Assembly: GCF_014222285.1 (NCBI RefSeq)
Contig: NZ_JACKZS010000009.1
Coordinates: 1-64,000, forward strand
Source of the DNA: Nostoc sp. UCD121
GTDB taxonomy: Bacteria; Cyanobacteriota; Cyanobacteriia; Cyanobacteriales; Nostocaceae
Reading direction: 5' to 3'
Length of the DNA: 64,000 bases
Part shown: in pieces, positions 8,143 through 17,632 of the stretch
How the letters are laid out: every line of letters begins with the position of its first letter
How positions within the stretch are numbered: the stretch's first letter is position 1
Made by a program: the position numbers and the translations under genes
Notes under the pieces: model-generated
What the model was told of the DNA's origin: nothing
The model's input: only the letters and a program-made list of their open reading frames with translations
Database searches by the model: none

Positions 8143-9113
8143 TTTTCCTCTTCGTCATACCAATTACAGCCAGACAGTTGACAAATTTCGCCCAAAGTTG
8201 GTTCTGGAATGCCATTATCACTGTTTTTCAGTATTATTTGTACTGTTTCATCTAACTGATCTATCAATTTAGTCGGCAATTCGTCCTCTGCATACTCTAG
8301 CCAGTTAGTCAGTTCATCGTTAGAAAATTGGTTAATCTCAGGTAGTTTCACAGGGTTATCTGGCTTCCAGTTAGGGTCAAGCCGTTCTACAAAAGGAATA
8401 TTCCAACTACCTACGCAGCCATCATAATCTACTAGGAACATTAATAATTTGAATTGACTCGCTTGCGGGCTGGCCGTTTTAACTTTAGTCGCTAATAATA
8501 ACCAAAAATCTCGGATCAGATCGTGTAAAAGAGTTTCTGAAAGACAATCAACATCGTATAAAATTAACAGGACATTCTGAGTTAGCCACCATTGATAAAC
8601 TCGTTCAGCAATTTCAGGAATTGAGCTTTGCCTACCCAGACCAACTCTTCCACTAAGTTCACGCCATAAAGCAGCACTGTCACTTCTCCGAGCAATGCGA
8701 CTGAGTTCAATTCGCACAACTTTTCCCGTCATGATATTGGGGACATTTTGCCGCACTAACCGATTTAACAACCAGCGTTGACCATAGTAAAGTGAACCGT
8801 AGATTAGAAAGGCTGCTACTGAATTAGTCTCAATAAATCTCCGAAATGCTCGTGTCTGCTCTCGATAGCCCAATTTCAACAAAGCACGATACACTCTTTC
8901 ACTAGAGAAAGTTTGTTCGAGATCATCAAGTTGCTGATCCAATTCTTTTAGTTCAGCTTCAGTTTGTTCAATTTGCTTTTCTAATTGGAAGCGAATGAGA
9001 GTATCTGCTGCGATCGCATAATCGTGACGCAACCTTTTTAACTTCTGGGCTAGCAGTTCAGACTGTTTTTGTAATCCATCGATTTCATATTGTAGATGCT
9101 GCTCGGAAGCCAT
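8127..9113 (-). CDS. Coiled-coil protein with degenerate STAND-like NTPase domain
   Basis: A 328-residue protein, first gene of the operon. Residues 5-70 are a strong coiled coil rich in Glu/Gln/Lys. Residues 98-200 look like a P-loop domain: the hydrophobic strand AFLIYG leads into YGSLYYGQRWLL (106-117), where the Walker A Gly-Lys-Ser/Thr is replaced by Gly-Gln-Arg. A Walker B-like strand LLILYDVDC follows at 182-190. This matches the inactive STAND (iSTAND) concept described for conflict systems linked to MoxR and vWA genes. It probably senses or scaffolds without hydrolysing ATP. The C-terminal Trp-rich tail (CNWYDEEEKWLKF) is unusual. Family call moderate. Confidence 0.6.
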   Translation of the reverse strand: MASEQHLQYEIDGLQKQSELLAQKLKRLRHDYAIAADTLIRFQLEKQIEQTEAELKELDQQLDDLEQTFSSERVYRALLKLGYREQTRAFRRFIETNSVAAFLIYGSLYYGQRWLLNRLVRQNVPNIMTGKVVRIELSRIARRSDSAALWRELSGRVGLGRQSSIPEIAERVYQWWLTQNVLLILYDVDCLSETLLHDLIRDFWLLLATKVKTASPQASQFKLLMFLVDYDGCVGSWNIPFVERLDPNWKPDNPVKLPEINQFSNDELTNWLEYAEDELPTKLIDQLDETVQIILKNSDNGIPEPTLGEICQLSGCNWYDEEEKWLKF

Positions 9114-9343
9114 GCAGTTAGTTTTTGAGTTAATAATCTTTACTCAAGACAAATAGCCAGATTATTGATGTACTAATCTGGGTTATTATGTTTGGTTTCA
9201 ATAGCTGAAATATCATTGCGACACGAGATGTCACTTATGTAATTTCTTCTGTCAGTAATTTACCAGTTTTAGGCTTAGTATTAAGAACGTCGTCTTCATA
9301 GTCTCTCTACGATTTAGCAAGCAACCTGATATTTATCATACCA

Positions 9344-10021
9344 CTACTCACCTGGGTTAAGTACAACGATAATTTCTGTAAGTGTGATTCCCAAAGGTTT
9401 CCAATGGCGATCGCTGGAGGAAAAAGTACTATCCCCAGAAACAGCTTGGTAGTCATTAGCAAACTTTTCGTAAGCATTGGGAGCAGCGTCTACTCGTAAA
9501 ATCAGTTTGCCTTGATAACGGGATAATTTACTACTATCCAACAAAATCGTACCGCCATAATCCCAGGCCAATCCATAAAGTTTAAAATTACCTAATTTCT
9601 TGCGTAACTCGCTCAATGGGGTTCCAACACCGATACCTTCGCGGGTTTTCCAAGCTGAACCCAGGTTACGCACATCTAGAGGTTTAGTACGAGTATTATC
9701 ACTCCAAACTACTAAGAGCGATCGCCCCTGATTTAGGTTTACCTGAGTAGCAGCGAAACTCCCTATTCCTTCAGCACCGGAAATGGTTTTATCAACGAGA
9801 TGGGATGCACCAAACAGCTTCACTAAATCTTGCTTGGTGGTTGTGCGTGTTATTGGCCCCACTCGTTCGCCAGGAACAATCAAGGTGTTCGTTAATAATT
9901 GCGATTTAGCAACAGTAATTGGATGATTGATTTTCTGGGGTAGTGCAAAAGCTGGGTTTGCTGAATAGTTTAGTAATAAAGCTAAAGTAGCTGTAGCAAT
10001 GCCTTTGATCGATGAATTCAT
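9344..10021 (-). CDS. Secreted hypothetical protein
   Basis: A 225-residue protein with a clear signal peptide (short basic start, hydrophobic TATLALLLNYSA, cleavage near AFALPQ). The mature part looks like a compact beta-rich domain with GERVGPITRTTTKQDLVKLFG and VGTPLSELRKKLG; these two short segments resemble each other, suggesting an internal duplication of a 'residual' binding motif. I do not recognise a named family. It is likely periplasmic or exported. The gene stands alone between two long spacers. Confidence 0.65.
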   Translation of the reverse strand: MNSSIKGIATATLALLLNYSANPAFALPQKINHPITVAKSQLLTNTLIVPGERVGPITRTTTKQDLVKLFGASHLVDKTISGAEGIGSFAATQVNLNQGRSLLVVWSDNTRTKPLDVRNLGSAWKTREGIGVGTPLSELRKKLGNFKLYGLAWDYGGTILLDSSKLSRYQGKLILRVDAAPNAYEKFANDYQAVSGDSTFSSSDRHWKPLGITLTEIIVVLNPGE

Positions 10022-10116
10022 AGGTTCTATTCTTGGGTAGTAAAATATGAGTAAAACGTACTCATAGTTTAACTACTACAATTTACCAACCACAGATTCC
10101 CGATTTTCCAAAAATT

Positions 10117-12099
10117 TTATTTCATCGCTCTAGTTGCATTTAAAATTGCCAGCAATGCTACTCCAACATCAGCAAAGACAGCTTCCCACATTGTCGCTAT
10201 ACCTAAAATACCCAATCCAATAAACACAGCTTTAATTGCTAAAGCAAAGCCAATATTTTGCCAAACAATTTGCCTTGTTTTTTTGGCGATTTGTATTGCT
10301 TCTGCTACTTTTGATGGCGCATCTGTCATGATGACAATATCAGCAGTTTCGATGGCTGCATCTGAACCTAAGCCACCCATTGCCATGCCAACATCCGCTC
10401 TAGCAATCACTGGCGCATCATTAATACCATCCCCAACAAAGGCAACTTTACCATGCTTGCCGGCGGTTCTGAGTAATTTCTCAATGGCATTAACTTTTTC
10501 TTCTGGTAATAAGTCTGCTTCGTAAGTATCTATGCCTAGCTGTTCAGCAATTCGGGAAGCGATCGCTTGATTATCTCCTGTCAACATTACTGTTCTTTCT
10601 ACACCCATTCGCTTGAGTGCTTGAATAGCGTGTCTTGCATCTTCTTTCAGTTCATCAGCAATGACAATATACCCAGCGTAAATATTATCCACTGCTAGAT
10701 GGATCACTGTTCCCTCTAACTGGCAATTATCATGAGCAATATTCTCTCTGTGGAGTAGGCGATCGCTTCCCGCTATCACTACCCTATTTTCAACCTTGGC
10801 TCTAATTCCATAGCCTGCAATCTCTTCATAATCTCTCACCTCAAATTCATCAATCTTTCTCCCATAAGCCTTAAGGATAGATTGAGCGATGGGATGATTT
10901 GAGTGCGATTCTACTTTGGCAGCTAATTGCAGCAATTCTGTTTCATTGTAGCCATTTAATGCTACCGTTTTTACTACTTTAAATACGCCTTTAGTTAATG
11001 TTCCCGTTTTATCAAATACAACTGTATTGACTGAATTTAGAGTATCTAAAAAAGTAGAGCCTTTAACCAAAATACCTCGTCTCGCTGCACCTCCCACACC
11101 TCCAAAATAACCTAATGGAATACTGATAACAAGTCCGCACGGACAGGAGATAACTAGCAAAATTAAGGCACGATAAATCCATTCTGAAGAACTTGCACCA
11201 GAAATGAATAAAGGAGGTAATAAAGCAACTGCTAGAGATATAAAAACTACTATTGGCGTATAATATCGGGCAAATTTAGTAATGAATTTTTCTGTCTCTG
11301 CTTTTTTGCTTTTGGCATTTTGAACCAAGTCTAGAATCTTCGCAATAGCAGAGTCATCAAACAGTTTTGTTACTCTAATGCTGAGAACACCCATTTTATT
11401 GATCATCCCAGCCAAAACTATTTCACCCAGTCTCACTGTTCGTGGTACAGATTCTCCAGTTAATGCAGATGTATCAACTTGCGAATTTCCATCTATAATC
11501 TCACCATCCAAGGGAATCTTTTCCCCTGGTTTGACGACGATAATATTTCCAATATTTACTGTTTCTGGGCGGACTTTTTTTAGTTTCCCCTCTATTTGGA
11601 TATTTGCATAATCAGGGCGGACTTCTAATAAAGCTTTAATAGAATTACGAGAACGACTAACGGCAACATCCTGGAACAATTCGCCAATTTTATAAAATAG
11701 CATGACTCCGACAGCTTCGGGCAATTTATGAATTGCGATCGCCCCTAGTGTCGATACTGTCATTAAAAAAGTTTCATCAAATAATCTACCTTTAAGTATA
11801 TTACGCCCAGCCGTTTTTAAAACAGTCCATCCACTTAATAAATAGGCAGGAATGAAAAGTAGATATTCACCTATTGAGTAGAATGTATTGTGTAATTGAT
11901 TTTCAAAAATTACACCAGGCACATATAAACTTAAAATTGCTACTAAAGACAATACCTCATTTTTTAGATTGAATTCTCCACCGTGATCGTGATTGTGTCC
12001 ATGGTTATGATTTTCATCATGATTGTGATTATGATTCTCGTGATGGTCATGTTCACAGCTGCAACAACCTGAAGATTCTGAATGTAGTTTTTGCTTCAT
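10117..12099 (-). CDS. Zn/Cd/Pb-type P-type ATPase (P1B)
   Basis: A 660-residue heavy-metal exporting ATPase of the inner membrane. It shows the CPC metal site in SCPCGLV, the phosphorylation loop DKTGTLTKG, the SHNHPIA motif of P1B ATPases, TGDN and VGDGINDAPVIARADVGMAMG. The N-terminus has no ferredoxin-like GxTCxxC metal-binding domain. Instead it has a short Cys-x-Cys (CCSCEHDHH) and about 25 residues dominated by His, Asn and Asp, which should bind Zn2+ or similar ions. CPC plus the His-rich tail fits ZiaA/AztA/ZntA-type efflux of Zn, Cd or Pb rather than Cu. No regulator is adjacent; the MerR gene is 8 kb away. Confidence 0.9.
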   Translation of the reverse strand: MKQKLHSESSGCCSCEHDHHENHNHNHDENHNHGHNHDHGGEFNLKNEVLSLVAILSLYVPGVIFENQLHNTFYSIGEYLLFIPAYLLSGWTVLKTAGRNILKGRLFDETFLMTVSTLGAIAIHKLPEAVGVMLFYKIGELFQDVAVSRSRNSIKALLEVRPDYANIQIEGKLKKVRPETVNIGNIIVVKPGEKIPLDGEIIDGNSQVDTSALTGESVPRTVRLGEIVLAGMINKMGVLSIRVTKLFDDSAIAKILDLVQNAKSKKAETEKFITKFARYYTPIVVFISLAVALLPPLFISGASSSEWIYRALILLVISCPCGLVISIPLGYFGGVGGAARRGILVKGSTFLDTLNSVNTVVFDKTGTLTKGVFKVVKTVALNGYNETELLQLAAKVESHSNHPIAQSILKAYGRKIDEFEVRDYEEIAGYGIRAKVENRVVIAGSDRLLHRENIAHDNCQLEGTVIHLAVDNIYAGYIVIADELKEDARHAIQALKRMGVERTVMLTGDNQAIASRIAEQLGIDTYEADLLPEEKVNAIEKLLRTAGKHGKVAFVGDGINDAPVIARADVGMAMGGLGSDAAIETADIVIMTDAPSKVAEAIQIAKKTRQIVWQNIGFALAIKAVFIGLGILGIATMWEAVFADVGVALLAILNATRAMK

Positions 12100-12555
12100 T
12101 TTTTGTGTTGAGGCTAGTAAATTACTTGGTATATGAGCCTTTTTCCAAATGTAATAAAAAAAAGAGATTTTTACAAGTTGAACATTTAAGAATGAGAATC
12201 TATATCAGATTTATTGTTAAATACTTATGCTATCTTTTGGTTCAGATTAAGATTTATAATTCTGTAAAGTTAGCTATATTGGTTATCAATTTTTTAGAAT
12301 AATCTAAGATATAATTTTTGTTCGTGGTGAGCAATTTATTGCTTTGGATAAGATTTTAAAGGTCTTGAGCTATAAACTACAAGCCTGTTTGACTGCTTAA
12401 TTCAGGTATGACAACTACTTTGCGATCAAACTTAGTAAATATGGAACTTTCTTAAATAACAAGTGTCAAGCTAGCTATTCTTGGGGGGAACCCACTTGAA
12501 GTTTGAAAGTGAATCGAATACCCTAAGCTAGTAGAGAATTTTCTCAAGGAAATCT
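12100..12555. other. Divergent intergenic region (ATPase / exported protein)
   Basis: A 456-base AT-rich spacer that must hold the ATPase promoter and that of the exported protein. A 65-codon plus-strand frame at 12105-12302 has no ribosome site and low-complexity hydrophobic/basic composition; I regard it as spurious. No further structure seen. Confidence 0.4.
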
Positions 12556-12939
12556 ATGAACAAAAAAATTCTTCTGAATTTGCTTTCCAATTCCTCAATC
12601 TTTGTGTCGATGATGTCTACGCTGGTGGCATTTCATCCTGCCCATGCTAGTGGTGGTAGTATTACACAGCGATTACTGTACACAGAAGACGGTCGTACCT
12701 GTATCACTAACCCACATGGTGGAAAAGATTTTGTGTGCATTCGAGATTCAGAAAGAACTAAACCGTATACCTCTACCCGTTCTGCAACTATTGTCACATC
12801 AGTATCAGATCAGAATGTTGCTATGTTGAATTTTACTGATGAAGAAAGTGATGCTGCAATTAAGACATTCGGCTGTGATTGTCCATTGTGCATCAATTCT
12901 TTGCGTCAGTTGCGTGGTACTGGAAACTTGGTGTACTAA
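12556..12939 (+). CDS. Small exported Cys-containing protein
   Basis: A 127-residue protein preceded by AAGGAA at good spacing. Residues 1-31 are a signal peptide (basic MNKK, hydrophobic core, cleavage after AHA). The mature 95 residues contain Cys in TCITNP, FVCIRDS and a C-terminal CDCPLCINSLRQL cluster, consistent with disulfides or metal binding after export. The CDCPLC cluster is near a conserved-looking helix. I know of no function. It diverges from the metal ATPase gene, so a metal-related periplasmic role is conceivable, but this is inference. Confidence 0.7.
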   Translation: MNKKILLNLLSNSSIFVSMMSTLVAFHPAHASGGSITQRLLYTEDGRTCITNPHGGKDFVCIRDSERTKPYTSTRSATIVTSVSDQNVAMLNFTDEESDAAIKTFGCDCPLCINSLRQLRGTGNLVY

Positions 12940-13295
12940 GGTTGAATAGCACTGATAGCGACTACAACTTCTGTTAAATACGCGTAATTAATTACGTATA
13001 GAAGATATACGAAACCAAAAAAGCATTTTTAACTACGTACCATTACTATTAAATTTAAATTCATTCTTGGGGCGGTTTGTCTGGCCTTTCACGGCATCTG
13101 GAAAACCTCTCTCTAAATCTTTAGGAGAGGGACTTTGAATTTTGCCCCTTCTCGCGTCGGGAAGGGGGTTAGGTTTTTGGCTGGCTCTTCCACATAAGCT
13201 GAAAAGCCAGCACAGTTTGTAGGGGCAATTTATGAATTGTCCCTACAATGTCTAATATAAAGACGCACAGAACTCCGTAGTTAAGAGTGTCCTGT
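12940..13295. repeat. Intergenic Nostoc-type repeats with hairpins
   Basis: Convergent spacer between the exported protein and the helicase. It contains interspersed elements seen in many Nostoc spacers: a CTCTCTAAA...TTTAGGAGAGGG palindrome near 13110-13130, a CCCCTTCTCG...GGGAAGGGGG palindrome near 13144-13167, and TTGTAGGGGCAATT / AATTGTCCCTACAA at 13218-13248. No gene is visible. Confidence 0.55.
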
Positions 13296-15974
13296 TTATT
13301 CAACCACTTCATTCACAGGGAATCTATCAATCAACTGCATCGCTCGATAAGCATTACGCAAGAAAGAGTCTGGCAGATGGGGAACGTGGGGTATTTGTGA
13401 TAATAAATCCAACGTCCGGCGGAGAATTCTCACCACATCACCTTCATCCAAGGTGGTGTTTTCGCAGAGTTCTGTCCACTCCATTCCGAGCGCCCATTGT
13501 TCTACTATGGCAATTAACTCAAACTCCAACCATATAGGCAGCGCTACGTTATACCGCCGTTGTAGTTGGAACATTTGCCGACGAATTCCCCGCAATTTTG
13601 CTAAGGCTTCTGCCACTTCATTACTAAGCTCAAAGTTAACTTTGCTATCTGGACGGGGTGTTTCCATCACCAAACCGGCGGCGGCGGCGGCTAAATGGTG
13701 GGGATCTAAGTTGTCCAATTCACCACTAGCGAATACCAAACCCAACCACAATTCATTCTCACCCCGAATGGCAGCAGCAATTCGCCCTAATTGTGTGGGC
13801 ACTAAATTATCTAAAGCGCCAAAGTGTTGCAGAATTAAGATTAAATTGAGAAATTCTTCCCAATGACGTTGTGACTGTTGCTCTACTTGCCCTTGTAACT
13901 GTTCGAGTTCGGCTTCTAGTTCGACATATTTGGCGCGACGTTTGAAAAGCGTGGCAGCATTGCCTGATTGATGTAGGGGATGAGCTTCTAATTGCTCTTG
14001 GACGGCAGCAGTGCGACTCATTTGTTCTGCTACTTCTGGTGCTAGATGCAAAGATTCTATTGGATTAGGAATACGTGTAGCGATCGCAAAGCTTTCTTCG
14101 TTACCACGACGTGACTGTCCGGGTTTCAAGGGCATCTCTGGCGGTGGTAGTAAATCAGGTGACACCTCAATTCGCGGCAATTCGGCATACAAATCGACTA
14201 CATCACCGGTGGTTGCAACATACCAGCGATTATCATGCCCCAAGCATACCAAGTAGGGAGCTTGACCAGAACCAGGCGATTTTCCCACTAACACTGCGGT
14301 TACGGGTGAAGACACTGTGATGTTTTTGCCTTTGAGACTCAACAGAGTTCCTGACACTGCAAAGTCTAACATCATCCCCAATTCACCTTGTCTATCCTCC
14401 TGTGCTTGCTCTTGCAGGGTTTTCAATATCTGGCGTTCTACTTTCAGACGTTGCCGCAATTTCTCATAAATAGCCAGTTCATTTTCATCAACGGCGGCGA
14501 TTTGCTCATGTAGTTGAGCTAATTGTTTTTCCAGTTCGGCAATCTCATCGTATTCTGGTCTTAAATGCAATGTCGCCATGTACTGCCCAAAACTGCGCTC
14601 TATCAGTTCCCTCGTTTGCTCTAGGGTGTGAGTTTGCAGCAAGTTGAGTACCATGCCATAACTGGGCGTAAACTGGCTTACGAGGGGGTCTGGCTTGGAT
14701 GTCCCCAAATATGCCGCTTCTTTGGCTCCTTCAAAAGGAGTTTGGACTGTCACCACATGACCTTGTTTATCCATCCCCCGACGGCCTGCCCGTCCCGCCA
14801 TTTGCAAGAATTCGGAAGCATTTAACAGGCGGTGTCCGGTGTCAGTCCGTTTGGAAAGGGTAGAAATTACCGTTGTCCGGGCGGGCATATTAATACCCGC
14901 GGCCAGTGTTTCTGTGGCGAATACTACTTTAATCAGCCCTTGCTGAAATAGTTCTTCTACCAGTGCTTTCCATGCAGGCAGAATCCCGGCGTGGTGGGCA
15001 GCAATTCCTCGGTATAGGGGTGCAATTTGTCCAGAACGCCCAGCTTCGGGATTGCGGGCTAAAAAGTCATCAATTTGTTGCCGCAAAATCTGGGATTCTT
15101 CATTATTTACCAGCCATAAATCACCCACTTCTGCCACCGCTTTATCACATCCCCGGCGGCTGAAGATAAAGTAAATTGCTGGTAGCATATCCCGTTGCTC
15201 TAACTGGCTCAAAGTATAAATTATGCCAGGAGCTTCCGGTCTACCACTTCTCCCCCTGTCCCTTTCTCCCCCTCTCCCTTTCTTCTTCTGAAGAAGGCGG
15301 GGGTTAATTTTAGTTTTGCTATCATTCAGCAGGGGAAATAACCCTTTGGGATTGCAAAAGTGAAATTCCAAGGGAACTGGGCGAAAATCGGAGTAAATCA
15401 GGTCTGTTGGGCCGTGAACGCGATTTAACCAATCGGTGAGTTGATCGCTGTTGGCAACCGTTGCTGAGAGGGCTGCCAGTTGCACTTCCCGGGGACAATA
15501 GATGATGGATTCTTCCCAAACTGTACCGCGCTGGCGATCGTTCATGTAATGGCACTCATCAAGTATCACCGCTTCCACGTCTACTAATGAGATGCCGACT
15601 TGTCCGATGGGTGTGCCATAGAGCATATTTCGGAAAATTTCTGTGGTCATCACCAAAATCGGTGCATCCCTGTGAATGGAGGCATCTCCAGTTAACAGTC
15701 CGACTTGATCAAACCCAAATTTTTCTCGAAAGTCACGTAATTTTTGATTCGACAGCGCCTTTAGGGGAGTAGTATAAAATACACGTTTTCCTCGCGACAG
15801 GGCGCGATAAATGGCGTATTCCCCGACTAATGTTTTGCCCGAACCTGTGGGCGCACACACGACTACGGAGCGTCCAGCGTTTAGGGACGCGATCGCTTCT
15901 TTTTGAAACTGATCCAGATCAAAGGGAAATATAGACCCTAAGTCAAGTTCTGGAGACGGCGCAGGATAATTCAC
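13296..15974 (-). CDS. Ski2/Mtr4-like DEAD/DEAH-box RNA helicase
   Basis: An 892-residue superfamily 2 helicase. Walker A is APTGSGKT (residues 40-47), motif II LDECHYMND, motif III LSATVAN, and motif VI QMAGRAGRRG. A C-terminal helical DSHCT-type region ends the protein. This is the Ski2-like family that unwinds RNA for processing and decay; plant ISE2 is the chloroplast relative. Around residues 228-246 a very basic, low-complexity insert (KKKGRGGERDRGRSGRPEA) is encoded by a C/T-rich stretch at 15241-15290 that looks like an intergenic Nostoc repeat captured in frame. It lies downstream of proC, separated by a repeat that may block readthrough. Confidence 0.9.
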   Translation of the reverse strand: MNYPAPSPELDLGSIFPFDLDQFQKEAIASLNAGRSVVVCAPTGSGKTLVGEYAIYRALSRGKRVFYTTPLKALSNQKLRDFREKFGFDQVGLLTGDASIHRDAPILVMTTEIFRNMLYGTPIGQVGISLVDVEAVILDECHYMNDRQRGTVWEESIIYCPREVQLAALSATVANSDQLTDWLNRVHGPTDLIYSDFRPVPLEFHFCNPKGLFPLLNDSKTKINPRLLQKKKGRGGERDRGRSGRPEAPGIIYTLSQLEQRDMLPAIYFIFSRRGCDKAVAEVGDLWLVNNEESQILRQQIDDFLARNPEAGRSGQIAPLYRGIAAHHAGILPAWKALVEELFQQGLIKVVFATETLAAGINMPARTTVISTLSKRTDTGHRLLNASEFLQMAGRAGRRGMDKQGHVVTVQTPFEGAKEAAYLGTSKPDPLVSQFTPSYGMVLNLLQTHTLEQTRELIERSFGQYMATLHLRPEYDEIAELEKQLAQLHEQIAAVDENELAIYEKLRQRLKVERQILKTLQEQAQEDRQGELGMMLDFAVSGTLLSLKGKNITVSSPVTAVLVGKSPGSGQAPYLVCLGHDNRWYVATTGDVVDLYAELPRIEVSPDLLPPPEMPLKPGQSRRGNEESFAIATRIPNPIESLHLAPEVAEQMSRTAAVQEQLEAHPLHQSGNAATLFKRRAKYVELEAELEQLQGQVEQQSQRHWEEFLNLILILQHFGALDNLVPTQLGRIAAAIRGENELWLGLVFASGELDNLDPHHLAAAAAGLVMETPRPDSKVNFELSNEVAEALAKLRGIRRQMFQLQRRYNVALPIWLEFELIAIVEQWALGMEWTELCENTTLDEGDVVRILRRTLDLLSQIPHVPHLPDSFLRNAYRAMQLIDRFPVNEVVE

Positions 15975-16036
15975 TCAATCACATTTGCAACCAGATTGTT
16001 TACTATACTAACGAGTCTTTTGTCAACTTCGTTAAT

Positions 16037-16096
16037 AGTCATTTGTCATTAGTCATTTGTCATTAGTTTTTCACAAATGACCAATGACTAATGACT
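16037..16096. repeat. TCATTTG/TCATTAG repeat with inverted copy
   Basis: Direct copies of GTCATTTGTCATTA (plus strand) are followed by their inverted form ACAAATGACCAATGACTAATGAC, able to fold into a long hairpin. It fills the gap between the proC stop and the helicase start and could stop or attenuate transcription. Confidence 0.6.
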
Positions 16097-16101
16097 CTTT
16101 A

Positions 16102-16920
16102 TTATTTTCCCAGTTCTTGCGATCGCTCTGTGGCAGCTTTCACTGCTTCAATTAAAGCTGAACGGAATCCTGCCTGTTCTAGCTTGGCAATTCCCGCAAT
16201 GGTTGTACCACCAGGACTGGTAACGCGATCTTTAAGTTCTGCTGGGTGCATTTTAGTTTCATACAACAGTTTCGCTGTTCCCAGTACGGTTTGCAATGCT
16301 AATTGATTGGCAATTGCTCTAGGTAAACCTGCGGATACTCCGCCATCAGCAAGTGATTCTACTAGCAGCGCCACGTAAGCGGGGCCGCTACCAGATAGCC
16401 CTGTAACTGCATCCATCAGCCCTTCTGAGACTTCCACAACTTCGCCCACAGCAGAAAAAACTTGTTGTGCTATTTGGTGATGCTTGGTATTGGTATATGC
16501 ACCTAAACAAATAGCGGTAATTCCTGCTCCCACAGTGGCTGGGGTGTTGGGCATTGCTCTAATAACTGGCAATTGCACAAATGCAGCTTCTAGCTGATTT
16601 AAGGGCACACCCGCCAATATGGAAATTATTAGGGGTGATTGTTCTCTATTAATAATATCAATATCTGCTAATTCTTGAGCGATCGCGCTGAACACCTGTG
16701 GTTTCACTGCCAAAAATACAACTTCTTTGGCTTGTGTGAAAACCTCACTATTATCTGTTGTCACAGCAACACCATATTGCTGTTGCAAAAAATCTAGGCG
16801 TGAAGGTAGCGGTTCGCTAACTATGACTTCTGATGATTGATAAATTCCACGCGCGATAAGGCGGGATAAGAGCGCTTCTCCCATTACCCCACCACCAATT
16901 AAACCAAATTTTATAGTCAT
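16102..16920 (-). CDS. proC: Pyrroline-5-carboxylate reductase
   Basis: A 272-residue enzyme, the usual length for ProC. It has an N-terminal NAD(P) Rossmann motif GLIGGGVMGEAL (residues 6-17), the VFLAVKPQV strand, MPNTPATVGAG and the C-terminal signature region PAELKDRVTSPGGTTIAG. It reduces 1-pyrroline-5-carboxylate to proline, the last step of proline synthesis, in the cytoplasm. It follows sepF on the same strand (106-base gap filled by repeats), the order pipX-pipY-sepF-proC familiar from cyanobacteria and resembling the yggS-sepF neighbourhood of Gram-positive bacteria. Confidence 0.95.
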   Translation of the reverse strand: MTIKFGLIGGGVMGEALLSRLIARGIYQSSEVIVSEPLPSRLDFLQQQYGVAVTTDNSEVFTQAKEVVFLAVKPQVFSAIAQELADIDIINREQSPLIISILAGVPLNQLEAAFVQLPVIRAMPNTPATVGAGITAICLGAYTNTKHHQIAQQVFSAVGEVVEVSEGLMDAVTGLSGSGPAYVALLVESLADGGVSAGLPRAIANQLALQTVLGTAKLLYETKMHPAELKDRVTSPGGTTIAGIAKLEQAGFRSALIEAVKAATERSQELGK

Positions 16921-17024
16921 TGATCGTTAGTCATTTGTCATTAGTCCTCTGTCGTTTGTCATTTGTCACTACGATCAAAACCCGAGATAAATGACAAAGG
17001 ACAAAGGACTAACAACTAATTTAA
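16921..17024. repeat. TCATTTG-type repeat between sepF and proC
   Basis: Imperfect direct and inverted copies of GTCATTTGTC / GACAAAGGAC, of the same family as the repeat at 16037-16096, occupy the whole proC-sepF gap. Confidence 0.55.
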
Positions 17025-17026
17025 CT

Positions 17027-17632
17027 CTATTGTGCCATCCGGTTAGTTTCGTTGCCCCAGGTTTGATTTGGAGAACCTGTAGGCCGAGAAGGACGTGCTG
17101 GCGGTTGTGGTACTTCATGAAGAACGCCACCTTGGGTGCTAACTTGGACACAGCTTGGTGTAAACAAGAAGATGCTCTCACCGATGCGCTCTTGATGTCC
17201 ATCTAGTGCGTAAGTACCACCTGCAACAAAATCTACTGCTCGTTGAGCTTGGTCTGGATCCATGATTGTCAGATTTAATACCACTGACTTCCGTTCTCGC
17301 AACGCTTGAATTGCCTGGGGCATTTCTTCAAAGGTGCGTGGTTCGAGGACTAAAACTTCCGAAATTCCGTTAATTGCTCCTGGCATACCAATCACATTCC
17401 CCATTGGCTTTGAACCTGCTGCGATATCATCTCCCATTGTAGGCACTGGTTCCCGCCAGCGTCGATTCTGAGCGGTTGCGCTCTCTTGTGGGGCTGGGGG
17501 TTGGGGATTTTCTTGCTGATACAGATTTTGGTAATTATTATTATCTGTTTCTGGTTCTTCTTCGTAATATTCGTATTCCACTTGCTCATTTAGACCTACA
17601 AAGTCTCTGAGTTTGGAAAAGATGTTGTTCAT
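17027..17632 (-). CDS. sepF: Cell-division protein SepF
   Basis: A 201-residue protein. It has an N-terminal amphipathic helix ([14 protein letters not shown]) of the kind that binds membrane, then an acidic, Gln/Pro-rich linker. The conserved SepF core is at about residues 88-160 ([58 protein letters not shown]). SepF bundles FtsZ filaments and tethers them to the membrane; in cyanobacteria it has also been called Cdv2. A Pro/Arg tail follows. It lies between pipY and proC. Confidence 0.93.
   Translation of the reverse strand: MNNIFSKLRDFVGLNEQVEYEYYEEEPETDNNNYQNLYQQENPQPPAPQESATAQNRRWREPVPTMGDDIAAGSKPMGNVIGMPGAINGISEVLVLEPRTFEEMPQAIQALRERKSVVLNLTIMDPDQAQRAVDFVAGGTYALDGHQERIGESIFLFTPSCVQVSTQGGVLHEVPQPPARPSRPTGSPNQTWGNETNRMAQ

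Noticed and set aside
12105..12302. 65-codon plus-strand frame in front of the metal ATPase
   Set aside because: No ribosome site, AT-driven composition, overlaps the expected promoter region.
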